From: Bacteroidetes bacterium UBA4414 | Lineage (GTDB): Bacteria > Bacteroidota > Bacteroidia > Chitinophagales > Chitinophagaceae | Length of the DNA: 64,000 nt | Direction: 5' to 3' | Assembly (NCBI GenBank): GCA_002389765.1 | Contig: DGQM01000024.1 | Location: forward strand, 86,512 to 150,511 | Part shown: piece after piece, positions 43,543 to 52,422 of the stretch | How the letters are laid out: the number at the start of each line of letters is the position of its first letter | Position numbering within the stretch: position 1 is the stretch's first letter | The notes under the pieces: model-generated | Database searches by the model: none | Told to the model about the DNA's origin: nothing | Seen by the model: the letters and a program-made list of their open reading frames with translations, nothing else | Translations under genes and position numbers: made by a program

Positions 43543-43576
43543 TTTGGTCTGTACTAACAAGATTTAGTTATTTTTA
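43543..43576 (+). promoter_or_regulatory. Promoter of the T9SS cargo gene (TTTG-N22-TATTTTTA)
   Basis: TTTG at 43543-43546 and TATTTTTA at 43569-43576 (7 of 8), preceded by a very T-rich tract that may act as an upstream activating element. The gene starts 24 bases later. Confidence 0.5.
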
Positions 43577-43600
43577 CGTCAACTATTTAAAAACATTGCA

Positions 43601-44959
43601 ATGAAAAAATTATTTGTACTTACAACAGCGAGCCTCATAGCGTTTGGCGCTTCGGCTCAGTACAAGCAGCAAGCTGCTCCTTTTGTACAAAAGTCGAGAA
43701 CTGCTAACGTGCCGGTAGAAAACTACAAATTGAGCGGTATGCCTAAAACACCTGCTACAAACGCAGCTGGTAAAACAACTGCTACTGCTGACAGGTGGTA
43801 TATACCATTCGATGCTGCTAACACAGTATTGTTGTCTAATGCGTTGGATAACAACATCCGTGTAATCCCAATGTGGTTTGACTCTACTATCAGACAAAAC
43901 TTCTCTACTGGTCCTGGTACTATCAACTATAGCTCTGTTTGTCAGGTTGTAGATCCGCTGACTTCTCAGATTTTCAACAGTCCTTCAAACTTCTCAGGCG
44001 AAATGAAAGTTAACGCTTGGGATAGCTACAAAGTAGACTCAGTATTCCTGACTTCTGCATATGTAAAAGTTAAAACAAGGCCTACTTCTATAGTAGATAC
44101 GCTGATTCTGTCTGTAGTACCTTTGGATAATACTACTTTCTATCTGAGAAAAACACAATATGCTAACATCAGTAACTACACTACAAGAGATACGCTGTGG
44201 GGTATGGCTCCTACAAGGGTAGATAGCGTAAACCGCGCTGCTTTCCCTACATCTACAAGTGGTACTCGTGCATACTGGAAAGTACCTCTGACAGATGCTG
44301 ATCGTGATACTATTCAAGCTGATGGTTCAATCACGCTGAAAAATAAAGTATATGCAGTACCTGGTGGTGGTCTTACTATCCCTGCTGGTCAAAGGTTTGC
44401 TATTACTGCAACATTCAAATCTGGCGATACTTGGACTAAAAATGTTGACTCAATCAACATGTACCACCGCCTGATGCCTGTTGGTGGTTTCGCTGCAGGT
44501 AATGCTGCTATGCCTTATTACTACTACGACTTTACTGACAGAAGCATGGCGAGCCTGATGTTCTCTATGGATTCATCTCAGTATTCTCCTGCTGTATTCA
44601 TCGAAACTTGGAACTCTCTGCAATTTGCTTATGAATTCCTGTCAATGGGTGGTCACGTAGTATGTCCTGGTTGTTTCAAACTGGATGTTGCTAACAAAAT
44701 CTCTGCTGTTAAATCTGTATCAGCAGTTCCAAACCCTGCAACTTCTCAAGTTAACATCAAATTCAGCCTGAACAACGCTACAGATGTTAAAGTAACAGTT
44801 TCTAACACAATGGGTCAGGTTGTTGCTAGCCAAAACATCAACAACACTACAGAAGGTAACGCTACTTTCTCTACTGCAAATCTGGCTAACGGTGTTTATA
44901 TGTATACACTGGAAGCTAACGGTCAACGCGAAGCTGGTCGTTTCGTAGTAGCTCACTAA
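43601..44959 (+). CDS. Secreted T9SS cargo protein, probably highly expressed
   Basis: A 452-residue protein with signal peptide MKKLFVLTTASLIAFGASAQ and a C-terminal type A sorting domain (VSAVPNPATSQVNIKF ... LANGVYMYTLEANGQREAGRFVV). The body is Thr/Ser/Asn-rich beta structure with only a few Cys (GGHVVCPGCFKLD) and no recognised enzyme motif. Codons favour GCT, ACT, TCT, GTT, AAC and TTC, unlike the GCA/ACA preference of most neighbours, which suggests high expression. It has its own promoter and a very strong terminator. Possibly an abundant surface protein. Confidence 0.85.
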   Translation: MKKLFVLTTASLIAFGASAQYKQQAAPFVQKSRTANVPVENYKLSGMPKTPATNAAGKTTATADRWYIPFDAANTVLLSNALDNNIRVIPMWFDSTIRQNFSTGPGTINYSSVCQVVDPLTSQIFNSPSNFSGEMKVNAWDSYKVDSVFLTSAYVKVKTRPTSIVDTLILSVVPLDNTTFYLRKTQYANISNYTTRDTLWGMAPTRVDSVNRAAFPTSTSGTRAYWKVPLTDADRDTIQADGSITLKNKVYAVPGGGLTIPAGQRFAITATFKSGDTWTKNVDSINMYHRLMPVGGFAAGNAAMPYYYYDFTDRSMASLMFSMDSSQYSPAVFIETWNSLQFAYEFLSMGGHVVCPGCFKLDVANKISAVKSVSAVPNPATSQVNIKFSLNNATDVKVTVSNTMGQVVASQNINNTTEGNATFSTANLANGVYMYTLEANGQREAGRFVVAH

Positions 44960-44987
44960 TATCTAATTAGTTTAATATTATAGGAAG

Positions 44988-45016
44988 AGGGTAACGTTTT
45001 CGTTACCCTTTTTCTT
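44988..45016 (+). terminator. Strong Rho-independent terminator
   Basis: A 9-bp stem AGGGTAACG / CGTTACCCT with a TTTT loop and a long T-rich tail, 29 bases after the T9SS cargo gene. Confidence 0.93.
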
Positions 45017-45111
45017 TTTTTACAAAACAATAGTTTATTATTGCACACGTCAGAAAAAAAAACCGCAACGGCGTTTTTGTTGTTGTAACAAGCGTAAATG
45101 ATTAATTGAGA

Positions 45112-47457
45112 ATGGCGAAAAACCTGCTGATAGTTGAGTCTCCGGCAAAGGCTAAAACAATTGAGAAAATACTGGGTGAAGATTTCGAAGTGAAGTCCTG
45201 TTATGGTCATATCCGCGACCTTGAGAAAGAGGATATGGGCATCGACATTAATAATGGCTTCAAACCTAAGTACATTGTTTCCGAGGATAAGGAAAAGGTG
45301 GTAAAGGAGCTTAGATCGCTGGCAAAAAAATCTGAAGAGGTTTGGTTAGCTACCGATGAGGACCGTGAAGGAGAAGCTATATCATGGCACCTTTGCGAAG
45401 TACTCGGCCTCGATCCTCTTACTACAAAACGTATCGTTTTTCACGAGATTACTAAGCCTGCTATCAAGAAAGCGGTAGAGAAACCTCGTACTGTAAATAT
45501 GGACCTGGTAAATGCGCAACAGGCACGCCGTGTACTGGATCGTATTGTTGGGTTTGAGATATCGCCTATTCTGTGGCGCAAAATGAGCATGCGCAACAAC
45601 CTGTCTGCAGGCCGTGTACAATCAGTAGCGGTTAGACTGATAGTAGAGCGCGAGCGTGAGATTACTAAGTTTAAAGCAGAGAGCAGTTTTAAAGTAGAAG
45701 CTTTCTTTACTGCGCCTGATATAAATAATAAGAAGGTAACGTTTAAAGCTGAAGGGCCTGATAAAATGAAAGGTTCGTCAACAGCCAAAACATACCTGCA
45801 ACGTTGCATCAATGCAACCTATGCGGTAAATGATGTACAGGTGAAACCGGGTAAAAAATCGCCTGCAGCACCTTTTACAACATCTACATTGCAACAGGAG
45901 GCCAGCCGCAAACTTGGCTATTCTGTTTCTAAAACCATGCTGATAGCGCAGAAGCTATACGAAAATGGTCATATAACCTATATGCGTACAGACTCTGTAA
46001 ACCTTTCTGAAACTGCTCAGGACAATATTCGTGGTGCAGTATTTCAGCAATACGGAGATAAATATTATCAGCAACGCAAATTCCAGAATAAAAACGAATC
46101 GGCACAGGAAGCGCACGAAGCCATCCGCCCAACGGATATGAATACCACATCTGTTGGTGATACGGATACACAACGCCTCTACGACCTGATATGGAAACGT
46201 ACGATGGCCAGCCAGATGGCAGACGCACAACTGGAGCGTACGATTGCTAAAATAAATGTATCCTCTCAGCCCGATCCATTGACTGCAACGGGTGAGGTTA
46301 TTCGTTTTGATGGCTTCCTGAAAGTATATACAGAAGGCAAAGACGATGACGATGATGAAGATGAAAACGAAGGCATGTTGCCACCGCTTGTTGCCGGTCA
46401 GTCGCTAGATCTTACAGAGATGCGTGCAACAGAACGTTTTACACGTCCTGCACCACGCTATACAGAAGCTTCTTTGGTTAAGAAACTTGAGGAGCTTGGC
46501 ATCGGTCGTCCATCTACATACGCACCAACAATCAGTACTGTACAGCAACGTGGCTACGTAGAAAAGCGTGAGAAAGAAGGTGTGAAGCGCGACTTTGAAA
46601 TATTGACGCTGAAGAACAACGAAGTAACAGAAAGAAAAGAATCTGAGAATACAGGTGCAGAACGCAACAAACTCTTCCCAACAGATTTGGGTATGGTTGT
46701 AACAGACTTCCTGAGCGAGCATTTCGATAGGATTATGGATTACAGCTTTACTGCAAAAATTGAACAGGAGTTTGACGAAATAGCGCAGGGCAGGGAAAAG
46801 TGGAACAAAATGATAGAGACATTCTATCAACCATTCCACCAGTCTGTAGAGCATACTATGGAGCATGCAGGCCGTGCAAAAGGTGAGCGCGAATTGGGGC
46901 CTGACCCCGCAACAGGTAAGCCTGTATTTGCACGCCTTGGCCGTTTTGGCCCTATGGTGCAGATAGGTACTACGGAAGATGAAGAAAAACCGCGCTTTGC
47001 AAAACTGCGTACCAACCAAAGCATCGAAACCATCACGCTGGATGAAGCGATGGAGCTCTTTAAACTGCCACGTACACTTGGCTTGTTTGAAGGCGTAGAT
47101 GTTGTAGTAAACATAGGTCGCTTTGGCCCGTATGCACAACACGATGGTAAATTCTATTCTTTGAAAAAAGAGATGGACCCATATACGGTAGAGCTGGAAG
47201 AAGTAGCACCGCTGATTGAAGAAAAACGCAAAGCAGCTGCAGAAAGCACCATCAAGATTTTTGAGAAAGAAAAAATCAAGATACTCAAAGGCCCATACGG
47301 TCCGTACATAAAACAAGGATTGCGCAACTACAAGATTCCGAAAGATAAATTGGAAACAGCTGCCAATCTTACTATCGAAGAAGTAAAAGCCATCATAGAA
47401 GAGCTAAAGGCAAACCCACCGAAAAAAACGGCAAGGGGCAAGAAAGGAAAATCATAA
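45112..47457 (+). CDS. topA: DNA topoisomerase I
   Basis: A 781-residue type IA topoisomerase relaxing negative supercoils. The Toprim domain has Glu9 (LIVESPAKAKTI) and D82-E-D84-R-E86; the catalytic Tyr290 is in NGHITYMRTDS. Instead of zinc fingers the C-terminus has repeated RFGPMVQIG, RFGPYAQ and GPYGPYIKQG modules of the topoisomerase C-terminal repeat type, then a basic tail (PPKKTARGKKGKS). The ATG at 45112 (MAKNLLIVE) is preferred over a TTG two codons upstream. An acidic DDDDEDENEG insert lies about residue 412. Confidence 0.97.
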   Translation: MAKNLLIVESPAKAKTIEKILGEDFEVKSCYGHIRDLEKEDMGIDINNGFKPKYIVSEDKEKVVKELRSLAKKSEEVWLATDEDREGEAISWHLCEVLGLDPLTTKRIVFHEITKPAIKKAVEKPRTVNMDLVNAQQARRVLDRIVGFEISPILWRKMSMRNNLSAGRVQSVAVRLIVEREREITKFKAESSFKVEAFFTAPDINNKKVTFKAEGPDKMKGSSTAKTYLQRCINATYAVNDVQVKPGKKSPAAPFTTSTLQQEASRKLGYSVSKTMLIAQKLYENGHITYMRTDSVNLSETAQDNIRGAVFQQYGDKYYQQRKFQNKNESAQEAHEAIRPTDMNTTSVGDTDTQRLYDLIWKRTMASQMADAQLERTIAKINVSSQPDPLTATGEVIRFDGFLKVYTEGKDDDDDEDENEGMLPPLVAGQSLDLTEMRATERFTRPAPRYTEASLVKKLEELGIGRPSTYAPTISTVQQRGYVEKREKEGVKRDFEILTLKNNEVTERKESENTGAERNKLFPTDLGMVVTDFLSEHFDRIMDYSFTAKIEQEFDEIAQGREKWNKMIETFYQPFHQSVEHTMEHAGRAKGERELGPDPATGKPVFARLGRFGPMVQIGTTEDEEKPRFAKLRTNQSIETITLDEAMELFKLPRTLGLFEGVDVVVNIGRFGPYAQHDGKFYSLKKEMDPYTVELEEVAPLIEEKRKAAAESTIKIFEKEKIKILKGPYGPYIKQGLRNYKIPKDKLETAANLTIEEVKAIIEELKANPPKKTARGKKGKS

Positions 47458-47499
47458 AATTGACGTAACTTAAGACTTACAGACGAGGCAGTTTTTTGC

Positions 47500-48375
47500 A
47501 TGCAGGCTAATAAGGAAATACGTGCTTTATTGCAATTGATTGATGACCCTGATGATGAGGTCTTCGATACCGTAGCCAACAAACTACTGGGCTTTGGCAG
47601 GGAGATTATTCCCAATCTGGAGCAACTGTGGGAGGTGACGGCAGATGAAGGCATACAAGAGCGTATAGAAACGCTCATACACAGGGTACACTTCAACGAT
47701 TTGCAAGAGGAGTTTTTAGAATGGAGCAATTCTAAAAATCCGGAGCTGCTGCGTGGTGCAATACTGGTGGCCAAATACCAGTTTCCCGATTTAAATATTC
47801 CGTCTATTCTTACGCAGTTCGACCAGATACGCAGAAATATCTGGTTGGAACTGAACAATTACCTTACTCCGCTGGAGCAAGTAAATGTATTTAATAGTAT
47901 TCTTTACAATTATTATAAGCTACAAGGCCACGAGCTAACAGAGCGTGAGCCTAAATACTTTTTCATCAATCAGGTACTGGAGAGCAAACAAGGGAATTCA
48001 TACTCGCTGGGCGTGTTGTATCTGGCACTCTGCGAATTGCTGGATATCCCCATTTTTGCTATAGACCTGCCGCGTCAGTTTGTATTTGCATACATCGATA
48101 CCCTGCACCATTTCTACAGGCAAGACGATGATGCAGTACAACAAATACAGTTTTATGTAGATCCGCTAAGTGGTATGGTATACACGCAGAAAGATGTAGA
48201 TACCTATCTGCGCAAGATAAACTACAACGATAGGGATGCTTATATGGCACCATTATCGTCTAAACGCGTCATCTTCAAAATGCTGGAAGAATTGGCATTG
48301 TGCTACAGGTACAAACGTGAGGAAGCCAAGGCTGAAGAAATCCAGTCGTTGATGAATCTGCTGATAAAGGATTAA
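47500..48375 (+). CDS. SirB1/transglutaminase-like family protein
   Basis: A 291-residue cytoplasmic protein. The first half is helical and HEAT-like (EIRALLQLIDDPDDEVFDTVANKLLG). The second matches the transglutaminase-like SirB1 family: VNVFNSILYNYYKLQG, GNSYSLGVLYLALCELLDIPIFAIDLPRQFVFAY. The usual catalytic Cys of active transglutaminases is not obvious (the 'GNSYSLG' position has Ser), so it may be non-enzymatic. It follows topA by 42 bases in the same direction, and its stop lies 3 bases from convergent gldE. Confidence 0.82.
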   Translation: MQANKEIRALLQLIDDPDDEVFDTVANKLLGFGREIIPNLEQLWEVTADEGIQERIETLIHRVHFNDLQEEFLEWSNSKNPELLRGAILVAKYQFPDLNIPSILTQFDQIRRNIWLELNNYLTPLEQVNVFNSILYNYYKLQGHELTEREPKYFFINQVLESKQGNSYSLGVLYLALCELLDIPIFAIDLPRQFVFAYIDTLHHFYRQDDDAVQQIQFYVDPLSGMVYTQKDVDTYLRKINYNDRDAYMAPLSSKRVIFKMLEELALCYRYKREEAKAEEIQSLMNLLIKD

Positions 48376-48378
48376 TCA

Positions 48379-49728
48379 CTATTCCTCTTCTCCTTCTTCG
48401 TTAATGGTAAGTTTTACACGCTGAATACGCATCTTGTCGATATTCAGTACCGTAAAGTCATAGTGCTTGTAGCTGATGGTTTCATTAATAGCAGGGAACT
48501 TGCCTGATATTTCAAGAATCAAACCAGCGAGCGAATCGCTTTCGCCGCGCGCTTCTTCAAACTCGTCTGACGGCAAGCCTATCATACGCGCCACGTCATT
48601 GATGAGCGTCTTGCCCTCGAAGATAAAGTTGTTGTCGTCTATCTTTTTAAAGTGCAAATCGTCTTCGTCAAACTCGTCTTTTATGTCGCCGATGATTTCC
48701 TCCATGATATCCTCAAGCGTTACTATGCCTGATGTACCACCAAACTCATCTACCACCACGGCAAAGTGTATGCGTTTCTGCTGAAACTCTTTCAACAGGT
48801 CTTCGATGAATTTGCCCTCATGCACAAAATATGCAGGGCGTATTAGTGTATGCCAGTCGAAGTTGGTGTCTTCTGTATGTGGCAGAAAATCTTTTGTGTA
48901 GATAATACCTACAACCTTGTCCAGACTTTCTTTATATACAGGCATGCGGGAGTAGCCTACTTCTATCGCCAGCTTCTGCACTTCAGGAAAACTAAGCTCA
49001 TGAGGTACACCACTCACATCCATCCGCGTGCGCATTATCTGGCGCGCAGTGATGTTGCCGAATTTCAGAATGCCTTTGAAGATGTTTACCTCCTCACGTG
49101 TAGCAGTATGACCAACAGTCAGCTCTATGGCATGCTCAAAATCCTCGTTGCTGATGTTGTTAGCGGTCTTATTACCAAGTTTAGTCTCTATATAGTTGGT
49201 AGATGATACCAGTACATTACTCACAGGCTTAAAGAGCTTGCTCATAGCACTCAATACAGGTGCAGAGAACAGCGCCATCTTCAGGTTGTTTTGTGTAGCG
49301 TATACCTTTGGCAATACCTCACCAAATAATACGAGCAGGAAGGTAACAGCAACTACTTGTACCAAAAACAACATCACGGGGCTGATGCTATCGGGGAGCA
49401 ATTGGTTTACCAGCAGATTAGTTGCTATAACGATAGCGATGTTGATGAAGTTATTAGCAACAAGTATGGTAGCAAGCAGGCGCTTAGGCTGCTCCAACAG
49501 GTTCAATGTTTGTCTGGCACTGCCTTCTTCTTTCAGCTTCAGGTAGTTGATGTCTTTGGCGGTAAGGGAAAAGTATGCAGTTTCTGCACCCGCAGTAATA
49601 GCGGTAAGCAGCAATAGTATAAGGATAATGATGATTAATACAGTAAGGTTTGTAGCAGAGAAAGCCTCGGTAGAGGCTTGCAGCAAAAATGGTATCAATG
49701 TCGTGTCTCCGTCAGATGAGCTTTCCAA
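48379..49728 (-). CDS. gldE: GldE-type CNNM/CorC family membrane protein
   Basis: A 449-residue protein with a DUF21 membrane domain of about four helices (29-190: LIIIILILLLLTAITAGAETAYFSL ...), a CBS-domain pair (RTRMDVSGVP ... VVGIIYTKDFLP ... EFGGTSGIVTLEDIMEEIIGDI) and a C-terminal CorC_HlyC domain. Members are Mg/Co transport-related proteins, often labelled hemolysins. The order mutY-ssb-this gene is the one known around gldE in flavobacteria, so I call it GldE; gldD is not next to it. A box lies 23 bases upstream. Confidence 0.88.
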   Translation of the reverse strand: MESSSDGDTTLIPFLLQASTEAFSATNLTVLIIIILILLLLTAITAGAETAYFSLTAKDINYLKLKEEGSARQTLNLLEQPKRLLATILVANNFINIAIVIATNLLVNQLLPDSISPVMLFLVQVVAVTFLLVLFGEVLPKVYATQNNLKMALFSAPVLSAMSKLFKPVSNVLVSSTNYIETKLGNKTANNISNEDFEHAIELTVGHTATREEVNIFKGILKFGNITARQIMRTRMDVSGVPHELSFPEVQKLAIEVGYSRMPVYKESLDKVVGIIYTKDFLPHTEDTNFDWHTLIRPAYFVHEGKFIEDLLKEFQQKRIHFAVVVDEFGGTSGIVTLEDIMEEIIGDIKDEFDEDDLHFKKIDDNNFIFEGKTLINDVARMIGLPSDEFEEARGESDSLAGLILEISGKFPAINETISYKHYDFTVLNIDKMRIQRVKLTINEEGEEE

Positions 49729-49751
49729 TGTGTCGTTGTTTGGTGACCCTC

Positions 49752-49759
49752 CAAAATTA
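49752..49759 (-). promoter_or_regulatory. -7 box TAATTTTG of gldE, abutting the ssb terminator
   Basis: An exact TAnnTTTG element on the minus strand, 23 bases before gldE. It begins directly after the T tract of the ssb terminator. Confidence 0.45.
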
Positions 49760-49761
49760 AA

Positions 49762-49794
49762 AAAAGGAAAGAAATAAAAAACTTCTTTCCTTTT
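49762..49794 (-). terminator. Terminator between ssb and gldE
   Basis: A 12-bp stem AAAAGGAAAGAA / TTCTTTCCTTTT with a 9-base loop; on the minus strand it runs into more T. Confidence 0.7.
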
Positions 49795-49817
49795 ATATTA
49801 AGGTTTTGATAGTCTTA

Positions 49818-50258
49818 TTAAAATGGCAAATCGTCTTTAGTGCCGCCTACATTAGGATCGTAGCCCATATCAGGGGCCGATATGTCGCTGCTTTCGCCCG
49901 GTGGCGTTGGGTAGTCGCCGTTTTCTTTGCGTTTATCCAGCATTACAAGGTTATCGCCCACTATTTCGGTGCTGAAACGCCTGTTTTTGTCTTTGTCTTC
50001 CCATGTACGGGTACGCAGGCGGCCTTCTATAAACACCAGACTGCCTTTGTGCAGGTATTTTTGTGCAAGCTCTGCCAGTCCGCGCCATAGCACTACTGTG
50101 TGCCATTCGGTCTGAGATACAAGATTGCCGTTTTTGTCCTTAAAAGTTTCGGTAGTAGCGAGAGGGAATTTTGCTACAGCTATATTTCCTTCCAAATGTT
50201 GCAGATCCGGGTCGCGTCCAAGATTACCAATCAGCATGACTCTGTTAACGCCTCTCAT
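49818..50258 (-). CDS. ssb: Single-stranded DNA-binding protein
   Basis: A 146-residue OB-fold protein that coats single-stranded DNA in replication and repair. N-terminal RGVNRVMLIGNLGRDPDLQ and FPLATTETFKDKNG ... TEWHTVVLWRGLAELAQKYL ... GSLVFIEGRLRTRTWEDKDG-like stretches are typical. The acidic C-terminal tip DDLPF is the docking site for partner proteins. It lies between mutY (49 bases upstream) and gldE, in the same direction. Confidence 0.97.
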   Translation of the reverse strand: MRGVNRVMLIGNLGRDPDLQHLEGNIAVAKFPLATTETFKDKNGNLVSQTEWHTVVLWRGLAELAQKYLHKGSLVFIEGRLRTRTWEDKDKNRRFSTEIVGDNLVMLDKRKENGDYPTPPGESSDISAPDMGYDPNVGGTKDDLPF

Positions 50259-50307
50259 AGATTACTTGTTGTTTATCAATTAGAAAAAATTATAACCTTT
50301 CTAAGTA

Positions 50308-51381
50308 TTAAAAATAAAAATTTTTTTCTAAAAAAGAAACTATGGTTTTAGGGAAGGCTATTTTTTTCAAACCCTTGATGTCCACCCATTTACCCTGTTC
50401 TAAAACAGGTGTTTCAGGCGCTTCAATGCTTAGTGTATAAAACCTTGAATGTATTGTCTGGTGGGTCAGTTGCTGCTTCAAACTGCCTGCAAATTCGGGC
50501 TTATTTTTAGTGCCAAGGGCTTTGTATGCCGTTGTCTTCTTCAGCTCGTTTATATCTGTTGGCATATCTGTCTCTATCAGGTACAGTTCGTGCAGGTTAT
50601 GCCATATATCCTTGCTTTCGCGTTTGTTCACCCAAATCTTGCCATTGTGTTGCAGCAATAAGTAGTTGAAGTGGCGTTCTTTTACTTTCAGCTTCTTGGC
50701 ACGTATGGGTAGCAGTGCTACCATATCCTGTTTCAGTGCTACACACTGTTTTTGCAGCGGGCAACGCTCACATAGCGGCTTCTGTGGTGTGCAGACGGTA
50801 GCCCCCAAGTCCATTATTGCCTGATTATATGCAGCGCTATCCTGGCTATACAGCAACTCCTGTGCAAGGCCATGAAACAGTTTCTTGCCTTCTGTGCCAT
50901 CAGAAGGTGTGTCAATGCCAAAGAATCGTGCCAGTACGCGGTACACATTGCCATCTACCACGGCATGTGGCAGCCCATAGGCAAAAGATGCTATGGCCGC
51001 CGCTGTGTAAGGACCAACCCCTTTAAGTGCAATAATACCCTCATGTGTGTAGGGAAACTTGCCATTTAATTCTTGGCTGATGTAGCGTGCTGTTGCCAGC
51101 ATATTGCGGCAGCGGTTGTAGTAACCAAGCCCTTGCCATATACGGTATACGTCCTCATCGTCTGCGGCTGCCATATCCTGTATAGTAGGGTAGGCATTGG
51201 TAAAGTTGAGGTAGTAGGGTAGCCCTTGCAGGGCACGTGTTTGTTGGAGTATTATTTCAGATAACCATATTTTATATGGGTCTTTCTCCGATTTCCAGGG
51301 TAATTGCCTGTCGTTATCAGTATGGTGCCAGTTTATCAGCTGTTTGGTGAAAAAGCGTTTTTGTGCGTTCGGCGTGTCCAT
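50308..51381 (-). CDS. mutY: A/G-specific adenine DNA glycosylase
   Basis: A 357-residue base-excision enzyme removing adenine opposite 8-oxoguanine. Seen are LSEIILQQTRALQGLPYY, the helix-hairpin-helix LKGVGPYTAAAIASFAYG, the catalytic Asp in HAVVDGNVYRVLARFF, and the [4Fe-4S] ligands C-x6-C-x2-C-x5-C (CTPQKPLCERCPLQKQC). A C-terminal NUDIX-like 8-oxoG recognition domain follows. Start at 51381 (MDTPNAQKRFF). It is divergent from the transketolase gene. Confidence 0.96.
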   Translation of the reverse strand: MDTPNAQKRFFTKQLINWHHTDNDRQLPWKSEKDPYKIWLSEIILQQTRALQGLPYYLNFTNAYPTIQDMAAADDEDVYRIWQGLGYYNRCRNMLATARYISQELNGKFPYTHEGIIALKGVGPYTAAAIASFAYGLPHAVVDGNVYRVLARFFGIDTPSDGTEGKKLFHGLAQELLYSQDSAAYNQAIMDLGATVCTPQKPLCERCPLQKQCVALKQDMVALLPIRAKKLKVKERHFNYLLLQHNGKIWVNKRESKDIWHNLHELYLIETDMPTDINELKKTTAYKALGTKNKPEFAGSLKQQLTHQTIHSRFYTLSIEAPETPVLEQGKWVDIKGLKKIAFPKTIVSFLEKNFYF

Positions 51382-51420
51382 TCCACGCAATATACACAAG
51401 CTACACATCTGCCCGATTTT

Positions 51421-51455
51421 TTTGTTTAAAAACTCCGTTCTAAAGCCTACTTTTG
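51421..51455 (+). promoter_or_regulatory. Transketolase promoter (TTTG-N23-TACTTTTG)
   Basis: TTTG at 51421-51424 and the exact box TACTTTTG at 51448-51455; the ATG follows 20 bases later. The upstream part of the long frame overlaps it and is discarded. Confidence 0.62.
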
Positions 51456-51475
51456 CGGCACAATTTCCTCAATTC

Positions 51476-52318
51476 ATGGAGCTGAATAAACTGAAAGACA
51501 TAGCCACACAGGTGCGCAGAGATATAGTACGTATGGTGCATGCCGTTCAAAGCGGTCACCCGGGTGGCTCTCTGGGCTGTACAGATTACATGGTAGCATT
51601 GTACTTCCATATCATGAAGCACAATCCTTCATTCAATATGGATGCGAATGGCGAAGATGTATTCTTCCTGTCAAACGGCCATATCTCTCCGGTATTCTAC
51701 AGTGTGCTGGCACGTTCAGGTTATTTCCCTATCAGCGAGTTAGGTACTTTCCGCAAGCTGAATAGCCGTCTGCAAGGCCACCCAACTACGCACGAGCATC
51801 TGCCTGGCGTACGAATTGCCAGTGGTTCTTTGGGACAAGGCCTTAGTGTTGCGGCTGGTGCAGCACTTACCAAAAAACTAAATGGTGATGCAAGCTTTGT
51901 ATTCTCATTGCATGGTGATGGCGAACTGCAGGAAGGCCAGAATTGGGAAGCTATTATGTTTGCTGCACACCATAAAGTAGACAACCTGATTGCAACAATA
52001 GATTACAACGGTCAGCAGATTGACGGTCCTACCGATAAAGTTATGAATTTGGGTTCTCTGCAAGCAAAATTCGAAGCTTTCGGATGGCATGTAATAGAGC
52101 TGAAAGAAGGTAACGATATGCAAGCGGTTATCAATACACTGGAAGCTGCAAAAGCTGCATGTGGCAAAGGCAAGCCTGTTTGCATACTATTGCACACTGC
52201 AATGGGCAAAGGTGTAGACTTTATGGAAGGCACACACGAATGGCATGGTATTGCACCAAACGATGCACAACTGGAAGCTGCTCTTGCACAATTGCCATCA
52301 ACTATTGGTGATTATTAA
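51476..52318 (+). CDS. Transketolase, N-terminal subunit
   Basis: A 280-residue TPP-binding half of a split transketolase of the pentose phosphate pathway. Motifs are QSGHPGGSLGCTDYMVALYF, ASGSLGQGLSVAAG and the TPP/Mg loop HGDGELQEGQNWEA ... TIDYNGQQIDG, with HTAMGKGVDFMEG near the end. It stops before the pyrimidine and C-terminal domains. Split transketolases usually have the C-terminal subunit directly downstream, but here a terminator and an unrelated lipoprotein gene follow, so the partner must be encoded elsewhere. Confidence 0.94.
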   Translation: MELNKLKDIATQVRRDIVRMVHAVQSGHPGGSLGCTDYMVALYFHIMKHNPSFNMDANGEDVFFLSNGHISPVFYSVLARSGYFPISELGTFRKLNSRLQGHPTTHEHLPGVRIASGSLGQGLSVAAGAALTKKLNGDASFVFSLHGDGELQEGQNWEAIMFAAHHKVDNLIATIDYNGQQIDGPTDKVMNLGSLQAKFEAFGWHVIELKEGNDMQAVINTLEAAKAACGKGKPVCILLHTAMGKGVDFMEGTHEWHGIAPNDAQLEAALAQLPSTIGDY

Positions 52319-52346
52319 TAGCTGCTTAATAAAATAGTTTTTTAAC

Positions 52347-52380
52347 AAAAGCATGCACTTATTTGGTGCATGCTTTTTCT
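52347..52380 (+). terminator. Rho-independent terminator after the transketolase subunit
   Basis: A 12-bp stem AAAAGCATGCAC / GTGCATGCTTTT with a 7-base loop and T tail, 28 bases after the stop. Confidence 0.88.
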
Positions 52381-52422
52381 TTTGCTTAAATAGCAAACAT
52401 TATTTTAGTCAAAAAATTACCG

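Noticed and set aside
46405..47316. A 303-codon minus-strand open frame across topA
   Set aside because: It is a shadow of topA codon usage, with no recognisable domain and very high Cys and Phe.
48379..49728. Calling the CNNM/CorC gene a hemolysin
   Set aside because: The TlyC/hemolysin name is historical; the domain content and the mutY-ssb context support GldE.
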